Part shown: positions 19,202 to 30,129 of the stretch, piece by piece
Position numbering within the stretch: position 1 is the first letter of the stretch
Layout of the letters: every line of letters begins with the position of its first letter
Assembly: GCA_030323885.1 (NCBI GenBank)
Contig: CM059188.1
Span: 110,457,263-110,521,262 of the forward strand
Direction: 5' to 3'
Origin: Branchipolynoe longqiensis
Taxonomy: Eukaryota; Annelida; Polychaeta; Phyllodocida; Polynoidae
DNA: 64,000 bases
Notes under the pieces: generated by a model
Told to the model about the DNA's origin: nothing
Databases searched by the model: none
The model's input: the letters and a program-made list of their open reading frames with translations, nothing else
Program-made: the position numbers and the translations under genes

Positions 19202-21578
19202 AGGCCCGGTCACATACACGTTAGTGGACGTAGTTGAATGTAGTGGAGGCTAACATAGTTGAAGGTAGTTGGAGGTGGTTGGAGGTGGTTGGAGGTGGTT
19301 GGAGGTGGTTGGAGGTGGTTGGAGGTGGTTGGAGGTGGTTGGAGGTGGTCGGAGGTGGTCGGAGGTGGTCGGAGGTGGTTGGAGGTGGTTGGAGGTGGTT
19401 GGAGGTGGTTGGAGGTGGTTGGAGGTGGTTGGAGGTAGTTGGAGGTAGTTGGAGGTAGTTGGAGGTAGTTGGAGGTAGTTGGAGGTGCTTGGAGGTAGTT
19501 GAAGGTAGTTGAAGGTAGTTGAAGGTAGTTGAAGGTAGTTGAAGGTAGTTGAAGGTAGTTGAAGGTAGTTGAAGGTAGTTGAGGTAGTTGAAGGTAGTTG
19601 ATGAGGTGGAGTTGAAGGTAGTTGAAGGTAGTTGAAGGTAGTTGAAGGTAGTTGAAGGTAGTTGAAGGTAGTTGAAGGTAGTTGAAGGTAGTTGAAGGTA
19701 GTTGAAGGTAGTTGAAGGTAGTTGAAGGTAGTTGAAGGTAGTTGAAGGTAGTTGAAGGTAGTTGAAGGTAGTTGAAGGTAGTTGAAGGTAGTTGAAGGTA
19801 GTTGAAGGTAGTTGAAGGTAGTTGAAGGTAGTTGAAGGTAGTTGAAGGTAGTTGAAGGTAGTTGAAGGTAGTTGAAGGTAGTTGAAGGTAGTTGAAGGTA
19901 GTTGAAGGTAGTTGAAGGTAGTTGAAGGTAGTTGAAGGTAGTTGAAGGTAGTTGAAGGTAGTTGAAGGTAGTTGAAGGTAGTTGAAGGTAGTTGAAGGTA
20001 GTTGAAGGTAGTTGAAGGTAGTTGAAGGTAGTTGAAGGTAGTTGAAGGTAGTTGAAGGTAGTTGAAGGTAGTTGAAGGTAGTTGAAGGTAGTTGAAGGTA
20101 GTTGAAGGTAGTTGAAGGTAGTTGAAGGTAGTTGAAGGTAGTTGAAGGTAGTTGAAGGTAGTTGAAGGTAGTTGAAGGTAGTTGAAGGTAGTTGAAGGTA
20201 GTTGAAGGTAGTTGAAGGTAGTTGAAGGTAGTTGAAGGTAGTTGAAGGTAGTTGAAGGTAGTTGAAGGTAGTTGAAGGTAGTTGAAGGTAGTTGAAGGTA
20301 GTTGAAGGTAGTTGAAGGTAGTTGAAGGTAGTTGAAGGTAGTTGAAGGTAGTTGAAGGTAGTTGAAGGTAGTTGAAGGTAGTTGAAGGTAGTTGAAGGTA
20401 GTTGAAGGTAGTTGAAGGTAGTTGAAGGTAGTTGAAGGTAGTTGAAGGTAGTTGAAGGTAGTTGAAGGTAGTTGAAGGTAGTTGAAGGCAGTTGAAGGTA
20501 GTTGAAGGTAGTTGAAGGTAGTTGAAGGTAGTTGAAGGTAGTTGAAGGTAGTTGAAGGTAGTTGAAGGTAGTTGAAGGTAGTTGAAGGTAGTTGAAGGTA
20601 GTTGAAGGTAGTTGAAGGTAGTTGAAGGTAGTTGAAGGTAGTTGAAGGTAGTTGAAGGTAGTTGAAGGTAGTTGAAGGTAGTTGAAGTAGTTGAAGGTAG
20701 TTGAAGGTAGTTGAAGGTAGTTGAAGGTAGTTGAAGGTAGTTGAATGTAGTTGAAGGTAGTTGAAGGTAGTTGAAGGTAGTTGAAGGTAGTTGAAGGTAG
20801 TTGAATGTAGTTGAAGGTAGTTGAAGGTAGTTGAAGGTAGTTGAAGGTAGTTGAAGGTAGTTGAAGGCAGTTGAAGGTAGTTGAAGGTAGTTGAAGGTAG
20901 TTGAAGGTAGTTGAAGGTAGTTGAAGGTAGTTGAAGGTAGTTGAAGGTAGTTGAAGGTAGTTGAAGGTAGTTGAAGGTAGTTGAAGGTAGTTGAAGGTAG
21001 TTGAAGGTAGTTGAAGGCAGTTGAAGGCAGTTGAAGGCAGTTGAAGGTAGTTGAAGGTAGTTGAAGGTAGTTGAAGGTAGTTGAAGGTAGTTGAAGGTAG
21101 TTGAAGGTAGTTGAAGGTAGTTGAAGGTAGTTGAATGTAGTTGAAGGTAGTTGAATGTACTGGCATCCGTACTTCTCCATCAGGCTAACTTTGTAATGAC
21201 ATGGGTGGGCCTTGAGTTCTAATTTAATCTTTGGATATGTTCAAAAGAGCACTACGTTAGGGGCTAACATACTGTGGCGAAGTCTCCATAATCTTGCTGT
21301 AGTCTAGCATACTCTAGCATGCTCCAGTATACTCTAGCATACTTTAGCATACATGGATGTAGTTGAACATAGTTGAACATAGTGGAGGCTAACATACATT
21401 GAACGTAGTTGAACGTAGTTGAATGTACCGGCATCCATGCCGTAACATATTTATCCATACCAAAACCTGCTGTACCTTAACGTTTTTCACCATAGTTTAA
21501 CATCCTTAAAGCATGTTTGATCCAAATTAATCTATCTTACGTTCAACTACGTTCACTAATGTTTATGTGACCAGGGCT
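19202..21578. mobile_element. MITE-3b, TIR element hosting a giant 10-bp array
   Basis: Ends aggcccggtcac (19202-19213) and gtgaccagggct (21567-21578), flanked by exact TCA direct repeats (19199-19201 and 21579-21581). The first ~50 bp read gttagtggacgtagttga and gtggaggctaacatag. The last ~400 bp contain scattered gtagttgaac words, a catactctagcat block and inverted cgttcaactacgttcac near the end. Between them sits a 1.9-kb tandem array described separately. No transposase frame, so it must move using a partner's enzyme. Confidence 0.85.
19262..21160. repeat. 10-bp minisatellite (GTTGAAGGTA)n, about 190 copies
   Basis: Two blocks. The first ~23 units are gttggaggtg (with three gtcggaggtg), then gttggaggta. 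From about 19497 the unit is almost perfectly gttgaaggta, with rare gttgaaggca or gttgaatgta variants and one indel near 19580-19610. Homogeneity and variant blocks indicate recent expansion. A 10-bp unit with no stop in any phase of the minus strand creates the 638- and 656-residue frames of (LQLPSTTFNY)n, which are not genes. Confidence 0.95.
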
Positions 21579-21628
21579 TCAATGTCACACAGTGCAAAGG
21601 CATATGACATAGATGTGATACGTAACCA

Positions 21629-21742
21629 CATGCAATGGCCAAATGAGTTGAGCATCCGCATCCCATTCTGGTCGGTCCTGGGATTCAAACTCCTTGGTTC
21701 TAACCCTGACAGAGTCAAACAAATGACTTAAAAATTGATGCG
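21629..21742 (+). mobile_element. SINE-A head fragment
   Basis: tRNA-like head (aatggccaaatgagttgagc) and ggttctaaccctgacagagtc, then stops in the first body module. Confidence 0.75.
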
Positions 21743-22400
21743 AAAGTTGAATTGCAGCTAGCCCGACACATTTTTAACAGTTTAAATTGATTTTTTAATG
21801 TAGAAATCATGGGCGGGCTATTTTTCAGGCATGGACGAGCACGATCACTAATTTTTTTAAATGTACATTTGGTCTAATAGCCTGACAAAGCGACCCACCC
21901 GATGACAGTCCTGTTTTATTTCCCAGGGCAACCTCTAATCACTACACCCTGCAGGGTTTATATCCAGCTCACAGGCAAGTGTGCAACAGTCTCTAATTGC
22001 TAATTGCAGCTTAACTAGCTGGCTCAGTTTGAACAAGTACTCGCGTGCCATATGTTCCCTACCCCTGAGGAATAATTTGCCCTTTGATAATAAATAGCGA
22101 TAATTAAAGGCTGCTATGATAACATGTTCAGCAACTAATGCAGATACTAATAAAATATGGAAATTCAGATAAACCATTGTAATAAAAGGCCAGTTTATCC
22201 CAATGACTTTGATACACGGGGCAAAGAAGCCGACACCTCATATTAATATTAATATTAATATAAAACCTCGACCTACAATGAGAAACCATTACAGTGTCCA
22301 GCGCACACAGTGGACATCACTTATATTGAACCACCCACACAAGGCGCAGACAATGACCTACGTACTGCAGTCTGTACAAGGGAACTGGTTCTTTGTAATG
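21743..22400. other. Low-copy sequence; candidate conserved non-coding region
   Basis: About 21935-22195 matches no repeat family in the window. It is rich in homeodomain-type cores (ctaattgctaattgcag, cgataattaaagg, gataacatg). A tattaatattaat stretch lies at 22230-22262. No recognisable coding. Confidence 0.3.
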
Positions 22401-22403
22401 TCA

Positions 22404-22605
22404 TTAAAGCTGCATAGTCCGATGATGTATTAATATTAATATCAATATCAATGTCAATGTCAATATCAATATTAATATCAATATCAATATCGATATAAAT
22501 GTCAATGTCAATATCCATATTAATATCAATATCAATATTAATATTAAAATTGCATAGTCCGATGGTATATTAATATCAATATAAATATCAATGTCAATGT
22601 GGGAG
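22404..22605. repeat. Two direct MITE-1 ends separated by (AATATC)n
   Basis: ttaaagctgcatagtccgat at 22404 and ttaaaattgcatagtccgat at 22545 are both MITE-1 left ends preceded by TTAA. Each leads into a hexamer array of aatatc/aatgtc units in place of the normal MITE-1 interior. This is another case of a TIR element end abutting a simple repeat. Confidence 0.7.
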
Positions 22606-23580
22606 GAGTGGAGAGCGGGGAGGGGTGGAGAGCGGGAGAGGGAGGAGAGCGGGGAGGGGGAAGAGAGCGGGGAGCGGGTGGAGATCGGGGAGGGGGTGGA
22701 GAGCGGGGAGGGGCTGGAGAGCGGGGAAGGGGTGGAGAGCGGGGAGGGGGTGGAGAGCGGGGACGGGGGTGGAGAACGGGGACGGGGGGGGGGGGAGCGG
22801 GAGGGAGAGCAGAGCGGGGAGGGGACAGTGAGCAGGGAGGGGTGGAGAGTGGGAGGGGGGAGGAAGTTGGGAGGGGGTGGAGAGCGGGGCGGGCGGAAGG
22901 GAGGGGACAGTGAGCAGGGAGAGGGTGGAGAGCGGAAGTGGGTGGAGAGCGCGGAGGGGGTGGAGAGCCGGAGGTGGTGGAGAGCGGGAGGGGACGGTGA
23001 GCAGGGAGAGGGTGTAGAGCGGGGATGGGGTGGAGAGCGGTGAGGTGGTTGAGAGCGGTGAGGGGGGGAGAGCGGTAAGGGGGGTGGAGAGTAGGGAGGG
23101 GGGGGAGCGGGGGGGGGGGGAGGGCGGGGGGGGTGGAGGGCGGGGACAGGGGAGGAGAGCGGGAGGGTGAGGAGAGCGGGGAGGCGGGGCGGCAAAGCGG
23201 TAGGGGAGCCGGAGAGGGGGAGCGGGCGGGGGTGGGGAGGAGAGCGGGGGGTGGGGACGGATAGCGGGGAGGGGCAGGGCAGAGAGCCGGGAGTGTGAGA
23301 GGCGGGGAGTGGGGAGGGGGCGGTGAGCAGGGAGGGGGTGGAGAGCGGGGAGGGGGGAGGAGAGTGGGGAGGGGGAGTGGGGGGGAGTGGGGAGGGGGCA
23401 GAGATCGGGGAAGGGGGCGGAGAGTGGGAAGGGGGTTGGAGAGCGATGAGGGAGTGGAGAGCAGGGAGAGGGGCAGGGCAGAGAGCGAGGAGGGGCTGGA
23501 GAGAGTGGGGTATGAGGGGCGGCGGAGAGCGGGGAGGTGGGTTGGGTGGGGGGGGGGGGGAGGCAGTGGAGTGGGTGGAG
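22606..23580. repeat. GA/GC-rich minisatellite
   Basis: Degenerate tandem array of gtggagagcggggaggg (about 17-19 bp) with G runs. Long proline-rich minus-strand and Gly/Glu-rich plus-strand frames are compositional artefacts. Assembly errors are likely here. Confidence 0.88.
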
Positions 23581-23820
23581 GCAACTGGCCTTTACGCGGA
23601 TCCTGCCCCGGGTTGCGGCCCCGAGGGCCGGCGATGGGACTGGACGGGCGCCGGCCGAGCCGGGACGTGGGCGGGCCGGCGAAACTGTTCAGGGTGAGCG
23701 GGTTGACGATTGCAATCAGCCCGAGGCTGTCCGACGAATGGGCTATTATAGACTATCTGACTGGGGACTCAGCGCTCCAGCCCGCCACAACAAGGTTCAA
23801 TCGCTCACATCTCACGTTCT
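23581..23820. other. GC-rich unique segment
   Basis: CpG-dense stretch (gccccgagggccggcgatg, gggcgccggccgagccgg) after the minisatellite. It contains no repeat seen elsewhere. Could be a CpG-island remnant, a promoter or a diverged exon; unresolved. Confidence 0.3.
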
Positions 23821-23821
23821 C

Positions 23822-24151
23822 ACCGGGCGCAGTAGCCGAATCGGTAGAGGGCGGTCCTCACGTGCGGAAGGTCGGGAGTTCTGGTTCCCGATCGAGTCAA
23901 ATCAATGACTTATGAAATGCATACTTGTTGCTTCTTAGCCAGCTGCTCAGCATTATTAGGATAGGGCAAGGACTGGTTGGCTCAGTGTCAGGATAATGTG
24001 ACTGAGTGGGATATCGGGTCATGGTGCTGCTGGCCTGATTTTCCAGTAGGGCAGCACTGCGAAGTCTCCATGGTTGCTCACCGTTACAGCTCGGTACCGA
24101 TCCTGATATAACCTTAGCTGTTGCCAGGACGTCAAACCCCAAGAACTACCC
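23822..24151 (+). mobile_element. SINE-A copy
   Basis: Plus-strand copy: A box gtagccgaatcggtagagg, B-box region gagttctggttcccgatcg, tail aggacgtcaaaccccaag. Confidence 0.87.
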
Positions 24152-24866
24152 AAATTTCATGTTCTCTCCTCACTCTGAGGCCGTGTATTCATCGGACTGT
24201 TCCCCTGTGGTGGGTTCCCTTGTTCCATGTTCGCTTGTGACCTTGTGAGGCACCAAACAGATAATGAACCTGTGTTTTGCCTCATGGCCATTTCCATAGG
24301 TTGGACCCAGGGACCGTATAGCCTTGTGCACGGGACGTGTGATGTACTGACAGGGAACCTAGAGAATAAACATGTTCATTGTTAGTGTGGCGCATTACAA
24401 GGTCACAACCGAACAAAGGAACAAGGGAATGTGCCACAATGGAACATTCTGAGGGCGCAATGACCTTGCGTCCAAAACAAAAACAAATCAGGAAAACCAA
24501 TGGTGGGTGATTGATCAGTAACGGGTAGGCGATCAGGGCGGAATTTCGACTTTTGGTTGGTGACTGGTCGCCGATCGGTCACCGACCGGTCACCGACTGC
24601 TTGCATTCACTTGCGACCACTTTGCGACGGTCTCTCTTTGGTGGTCGCAAGGTGGTCACAAGCGTTCGCAATATTAGTGTGACTGCGATAACAACAGCCG
24701 ATCTCGATAGCTATAATAAAAGGTCTAACTCAATTCTTATACCAGTTAACAACTCAAAAGCTAGAACCTATTTAGTTCTAAAAAACTAAATATTGCCAAC
24801 CAAGTTACCGTGGTGAAAGCAAAAGACTGACAGGGAATGGTCATTGTTGTGTGCAAAAGTCTTCTG
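24152..24866. other. No gene recognised
   Basis: Low-copy DNA. 24540-24680 is rich in ggtcgc/gcgacc words (ccgatcggtcaccgaccggt), giving local self-complementarity that resembles the interior of the MITE-3 elements, but no terminal repeats could be paired. Confidence 0.4.
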
Positions 24867-24942
24867 ATAGAATAGCTCGCCGTGGATATGGCCTATGCTG
24901 CCGACACGGCGTGAAGCAACCACCAATCAATCAATCAATCAA
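24867..24942 (+). mobile_element. SINE-D 3' tail fragment
   Basis: tcgccgtggatatggcctat followed by gacacggcgtgaagcaacc and CAAT repeats; reverse partner at 8402-8468. Confidence 0.55.
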
Positions 24943-25242
24943 TCTGGTAGAAATAAGGGAAAGTAGTAGGAAAATGGTAGAGTGCATTATAGAATGCTCC
25001 ATGGCAAGACAGGCCAAGTTCAGAGGTCCACAATAAGTGCTGTGCCGACTAATCTACTGCAGCTAATCACTGGCGACATTCACAGGTCACAGTATGTCAA
25101 ACCTGGCGAAATGTCCCACAACCAGTCCATCTGCAGGTTATCCTCACTTAATAATTCTATATTACGTGAGCAGCTCCAAGTGTCATATTTCCACCACTCT
25201 AAGCGGCTCACAGTGACACACAGCACCATGTAACCTTTAATT
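24943..25242. other. No gene recognised
   Basis: Low-copy DNA; the frame 24982-25233 has no recognised domain. Confidence 0.4.
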
Positions 25243-25631
25243 GTGTGTTTGTTGTTTTCCGTCCTAACAACATCTAAGGTATTTGACGTTCAATAGCCGA
25301 TGATAAAAATCAATGTGCTCTAGAGGCGTCATTAAATAAAACAATTTGTTTTTAAACATCTAAGGTCATATCAGGATGGGTACCGACTTGTGACAGTGAG
25401 CACTTATGGTGACTTTATAGTGTTGCCCCACTGGGAGACCAGGCCATGGCACCATGACCCGATATCCCATTCAGTCACCTTATCCTGACATGGAGCTAAC
25501 AAGTCCTTGTCCCATCCTTTTAATGCCAAGCGCCAGGCTAGGAAGTGGCAAGTATTAATTTGATTAGTCAGCGGTTTGACTCGGCTTCCCGACCTTCCGC
25601 ATGGGAAGCCTGCGCACTACAGATTCGGACA
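25243..25631 (-). mobile_element. SINE-A copy interrupted near its 3' end
   Basis: Minus-strand copy from ttgttttccgtcctaacaac to the head attcggacaccgcgtctt. A ~75-bp insert (25279-25353) splits the tail, and the surrounding acatctaaggt is present on both sides as a target duplication (about 25270-25279 and 25355-25366). Confidence 0.82.
25279..25353. mobile_element. Short retroposon tail inserted in SINE-A
   Basis: The insert contains gccgatgataaaaatcaat, gtgctctagaggcgtcatt and aaataaaacaatttg. From memory this resembles a 3' end widespread in mollusc genomes; that identification is unverified. It is flanked by direct repeats of the SINE sequence acatctaaggt, as expected for target-primed insertion of an extremely 5'-truncated retroposon. 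Confidence 0.6.
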
Positions 25632-25870
25632 CCGCGTCTTGTAAACACTGACTATTACTGCCACAGAATAGCCCGGTCACTTCCACAAAGGAGGAGCCTG
25701 GTCGGGGGAGGGTGGGGGGAGGGAAATCGAAGGGAAACTACATGCATAGAACGGGCTCGAACCCCCACTTATGCCATTTCATGGCTAGCATCCTAATCAT
25801 TAATTTATGTGACCTGATTCAAATCAACCTCCAATGCCTTCCTGTATATGTAGCATTTCACCGGTGCATA

Positions 25871-26755
25871 CTTATGGATGTCTGTGGATGTATGTGGATG
25901 TCTGCGGATGTCTGTGGATGTCTGTGGATGTCTGTGGATGTCTGTGGATGTCTGTGGATGTATGTGCATGTCTGTGGATGTCTATGGATTTCTGTGCATG
26001 TCTGTGCATGTCTGTGCATGTCTGTGCATGTCTGTGGATCTCTATGGATGTCTGTCGGATCATCTCTGCATGTCTGTGGTTGTCTGTGGATTTCTGTGGA
26101 TGTCTATGGATTTCTGTGGATGTCTGGGGATGTCTATGGATGTCTGTGGATGTATGTGAATCTCTCTGGATTTATGTGGATGTGTGTGGATGTAAGTTGA
26201 TGTCTATAGATGTGTGGGGATGTCTCTGAATATCTGTGGATGTATGTGGATGTCTGTGGATGTCTATGGATGTATGTTGATATCTATGGATGTCTGTGGA
26301 TGTCTGTCGATGGATGTGGATATCTATGCATGTCTGTGGATGGAGATGGATGTCTATACATGTATATGGATGTATGTGGATGTGTGTGGATATATATGGA
26401 TGTCTGTGGTTGTATCTCGATATCTATGGATGTCTGTGGATATATGTTGAATTACGTGGATGTCTGTGGATATATGTGAATGTCTGTGGATGTCTCTAGA
26501 TGTATGTGGATGTCTCTGGATGTCGGTGTATGTATGTGGATGTATATGGATCCCCGTGGATGTATGTGGATATCTGTGGATGTCTGTGGATGTCTGGGTA
26601 TGTCTGAGGATGTCGGTGCATGTATGTACATGTCTGTGCATATATGTGCATGTCTGTGCATGTCTGCACATCTCTGTGCATGTCTGTGCATGTCTGTCCA
26701 ATGTCTGTGCATATCTGTCCATGTCTATGCATGTCTGTTCATGTCTGTGCAACCA
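25871..26755. repeat. 10-bp minisatellite (GGATGTCTGT)n
   Basis: Decamer array close to ggatgtctgt with variants ggatgtatgt, gcatgtctgt and ggatatctat, the ending third being gcatgtctgt-rich. Frames over it are Cys/Asp/Val or His/Arg/Thr repeats on the two strands and are not genes. Interspersed variants show an older array than that at 19262. Confidence 0.92.
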
Positions 26756-26898
26756 CACTACAATAACATTAATGCTCTATCCGAGAATCGCACTATTTTA
26801 TCTATTTTCTCCAGCCTCTCAAGCACATTAAGATCTGGATAATACACACACACAAAAACACCCACACAAAAAAACAACAACAACAAACAACCAACTAT

Positions 26899-27190
26899 GT
26901 GTTCTCTGTGGCTGAATGGTTAGAGTGCCTGACTTTTTCTAGGTAGGACTCCTAATCTGAAGGTCAGTGGTTCGATTCCCCATGCCCTCACCTCTGCCAA
27001 TTTGGATTTCCACCGCTGTGTAGAACTTACAGCGTCTTCAAAGGCCAGTTGCTCTCATACCATGTCTATATGGTGTGGGAGGTTAAAAATCCCTTGGGTC
27101 GGTAAAAGTGTAGGCTTGGGCTTTCTATCGACAAACTGTCTAATGGTGAAAAGACTTATCCATGATAGGCAGTATAAATCTTCAAGAAAA
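26899..27190 (+). mobile_element. SINE-B, second tRNA-derived SINE family
   Basis: A box gtggctgaatggttagagtg and B box agtggttcgattccccatg, then a body with ctctgccaatttggatttcc, ccatgtctatatggtgtggg, aaatcccttgggtcgg and a 3' end tatccatgataggcagtat followed by an A run (27188-27195). A minus-strand copy is at 52609-52890. Independent of SINE-A beyond the Pol III promoter. Confidence 0.85.
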
Positions 27191-27599
27191 AAAACACTAT
27201 GTATAGACGCTACACGCATACAGCCCGAAATTACCAGCGTGTAATGGATGAGGAGGCAAGCCCAGCAGTAACTGGAGGTAACGACAACTCACAGCCATTT
27301 GACAGGATACTTCCGCACCCGGCGCTTTAATTGCAGATAGCTAGTGGTGATTACTACGCCTGTAAAGACCTGCCGAGCCGTGTACGTCGTAAACAAACCA
27401 GTCGCACCCGGCCACCAATGCCTCTAATCAGGCGCAGACGCATTGCAACAATACCACCCGCCGCTAGAAGGACAAAGAATTTTTCAAAAATTGTTGATCG
27501 TCCCCGGCCGTGCCGGAACAATCGCCCCGATATGAATTTGTTTAATTAAAATTTTTGTTTAACTGTTAAGAATGTGGCGGGTTAGCAGCAGTTCAACAT
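27191..27599. other. Low-copy sequence; candidate conserved non-coding region
   Basis: 27250-27560 has no similarity to repeats in this window. It contains gtaaacaaac and tttgtttaac forkhead-like, and tttaattgcag and gtttaattaaaa homeodomain-like motifs. The arginine-rich frame 27331-27549 has no recognised domain. Confidence 0.3.
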
Positions 27600-27715
27600 T
27601 TGTATCAATTTTTAAGTTATTCGTTTGACTCGCCCAGCATTCAGACACATGACCTACTAGACCTATCAGAATGGGAAGTGGACCCTCAACTCATTTGGCC
27701 ATTGCGTCTGGTTAT
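27600..27715 (-). mobile_element. SINE-A head fragment
   Basis: Minus-strand head and first module (tatcaatttttaagttattc ... ctcaactcatttggccattg). Confidence 0.75.
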
Positions 27716-27834
27716 GTATTATGTCTATGTCAAAAATAAAAAAATAAAAATAAAACCTGATTTTTATTTCAAAAGGACAATCATCAATTTTGTTGTTTTA
27801 GTTGGATAAGTTTAAAACCACCAGGCCACTGACC

Positions 27835-28100
27835 CAAACAATGACTTAAAAATTGATAATTGTTGGTTCCTGCCCACATGCTCGGCATTATTAGGATAAG
27901 GCAAGTTCTGGTTGGCTCAGTGTCAGGATAATGCGACTGAGTGGGATATCAGGTCATGGTGCTGGTGGCCTGGTCTCCCAGTGGGGCAGCTCTGTAAAGT
28001 CGCCATGAGTGTGCACTGTCACAATTCGATAACCATCCTGGTATGACCATAGATGGTGTGAGGATGTAAAACTCCAACAACCAACCAACCAACCAACCAC
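27835..28100 (+). mobile_element. SINE-A copy, 5' truncated
   Basis: Begins at the aatgacttaaaaattgat module and ends in a long CAAC run (28075-28098). The following 60 bp (cagtcgagcatcgggcagcc ... gagaacgag) recurs after the SINE at 30040-30068, so the two loci share flanking sequence. Confidence 0.83.
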
Positions 28101-28568
28101 CCAGTCGAGCATCGGGCAGCCATGAATAAGGCTGGCGGGGAATTGAGAACGAGTGCAGTACAGAGACTCTATTGTCGTGTGTGATATATCTCTCGTGGTA
28201 TATTACACGCTATATAGCACGTCTCAAATCGTGTCATTAAATTGGTGTTAAATTTCACCTCGCATTCATATTCCAAATGACATGGAATATGGTGGGCATA
28301 CCAATAATTGAACGTCAATCACACTGCCAAATGAGCAACCATAACGGAAATTCTAGTAATTGTAGCAAGATATAATTAATTTCCCCTTTTAAATGTATGC
28401 CCTATGGCTGAGAGAAGTAGAACTTTTTGTGTCTAGCACTGACGAATTGTTTCATAACGATAATAGAGTACTGTCGTCTGCCTTAAAACAAAGGGTTTAT
28501 AACGGACCATGTGATGGTAAACTCAGACGCATCAATCATGGCGAACACAGCATAGACATGAACACTTA
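28101..28568. other. No gene recognised
   Basis: Low-copy AT-rich sequence apart from the ~60-bp segment shared with 30062-30120. Confidence 0.45.
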
Positions 28569-29636
28569 ATGCGCGGTCACATACCCGTTAGTGGACCTAG
28601 TTGAACATAGTGGAGGCTAACGTAGTTGAACGTAGTTGAACGTAGTTGAACGTAGTTGAACGTAGTTGAACGTAGTTGAACGTAGTTGAACGTAGTTGAA
28701 CGTAGTTGAACGTAGTTGAACGTAGTTGAACGTAGTTGAACGTAGTTGAACGTAGTTGAACGTAGTTGAACGTAGTTGAACGTAGTTGAACGTAGTTGAA
28801 CGTAGTTGAACGTAGTTGAACGTAGTTGAACATATAGGCATCCATACTTCTCCATCATTCAAACTTGGTAATAACGTGGGTAGGCCGTGGGTTCTGATTT
28901 AATCTTTGGACACGTTCAAAAGAGCGCTACATTAGAGGCTAACATATCGTTGCAAAATCTCTACTCTTAATGTACTGTAGCGTCCTCTAGCATACTCTAG
29001 AGTACTTGGACATAGTTGAATGTAGTTGACTTTAGTGGAGGCTAATGTATGTTGAACGTGGTTGAATGTGGTTGAACGTGGTTGAACATAGTTGAAGATA
29101 GTTGAACGTAGCCTAATGTAGTTGAACGTAGTTGAACGTAGTTGAATGTAGTTGAACATAGTTGAACGTAGTTGAACGGAGTTGAATGTAGTTGTCTGTA
29201 ATTCAACGTAGTTGCATGAACCGCAGTGACTGGTGCTGTACATTATAGAGCAGGAGCCACTCCCTCAATTCTTCAGGATCGGTGCTGTGACTAATGCAGA
29301 ACTGACCAAACTTAGATTATTTAGAATGTCAATTCCAATAGTATGATGCCCGGGTGACCAGTGCTCCGGTGCTGACAAATGTCATATTCAGATGAATAAA
29401 TACTTTACCTAAAAAAAAAAATGTAGTTGAACGTAGTTGAACATAGCTGAATGTAGCTGAACGTGATGGAACATACCGGCATCCGTGGCATAGCATATTT
29501 ATCGGTACCAAAACCTGCCGTACCTTTACCTTTTTCACCATAGTTTAGCGTAGTTGCAAAACGTTTGACCAACATTAACCTATCCTACGTTCAACTACGT
29601 TCAACTACCTTCACTACCGTGTAGGTGACCGGGTAT
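28569..29636. mobile_element. MITE-3c with 21-copy 10-bp array
   Basis: A 1068-bp element with ends atgcgcggtcac and gtgaccgggtat, flanked by exact TTA direct repeats (28566-28568 and 29637-29639). The left end gttagtggacctagttgaac leads into about 21 perfect gtagttgaac units (28622-28830). The middle has the conserved ggcatccatacttctcc and catactctag blocks, and the right part has scattered gtagttgaac words turning into cgttcaactac near the end. A LINE tail (29335-29412) is nested in it. The frames of (STTFNYVQLR)n are artefacts. Confidence 0.85.
29335..29412 (+). mobile_element. LINE-type 3' tail with poly(A)
   Basis: gaccagtgctccggtgctga followed by tgaataaatactttacc and an A10 run. Related tails: 9790-9870 plus and 15065-15160 minus. 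Nested within MITE-3c. Confidence 0.6.
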
Positions 29637-29796
29637 TTAGACACTGTATCATAGACATGAATGCTTAGACAACTGATAAAGCAATCGCAACAGGAAATTC
29701 CACACAAAAACATGGGCACATATTTTGTTCTTCATATTACATATTTTTTAGATTGGTCATCGGAGGTGTTGCGTTTTGTCAAAGGCTATGTTTGCT

Positions 29797-30068
29797 TTGT
29801 TTGCTGGAGTTTTACATCCTAGAAGTATCTAAGCTGATATCAGGGTCGATGTTGCCAGGACCTAAAACTCCAATAACCAACCAATTTTAGGTAATTTCAA
29901 GATGGGCACCGATTTGTGACAGTGGGCACTGATGATGACTTTATAGTGCTGCCCCACTGGGAGACCAGGAAGACGCAATGAGTGCGCAGTGTCACAAGTC
30001 GGTTCCCATCCTGATATGACATTAGATATTGCCAGGGCATTAAACTCCAACAACCAACCAACCAACCA
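29797..30068. repeat. Inverted SINE-A tail fragments
   Basis: Alternating orientation pieces: minus-strand tail (about 29803-29848), plus-strand tail end (gatgttgccaggacctaaaa, 29850-29882), minus-strand body (29886-29970), plus-strand tail (29972-30068, ending in CAAC repeats). The pieces can pair into a hairpin. Confidence 0.7.
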
Positions 30069-30129
30069 GCCTGTCGAGCGTCGGGAAGCCATGAACAAGG
30101 CGGGCAGGGAATTGATAACGAGCGCAGGA

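Noticed and set aside
19210..21180. 656- and 638-residue minus-strand frames
   Set aside because: They translate a 10-bp repeat lacking stops in all phases, giving a 10-residue repeat; no start context, splice signal or protein family.
22404..23584. Proline-rich frames of 263 and 346 residues
   Set aside because: Compositional artefact of a GA/GC-rich minisatellite.
28622..28830. CRISPR-like array
   Set aside because: Pure 10-bp tandem repeat without spacers, in a eukaryotic transposon.
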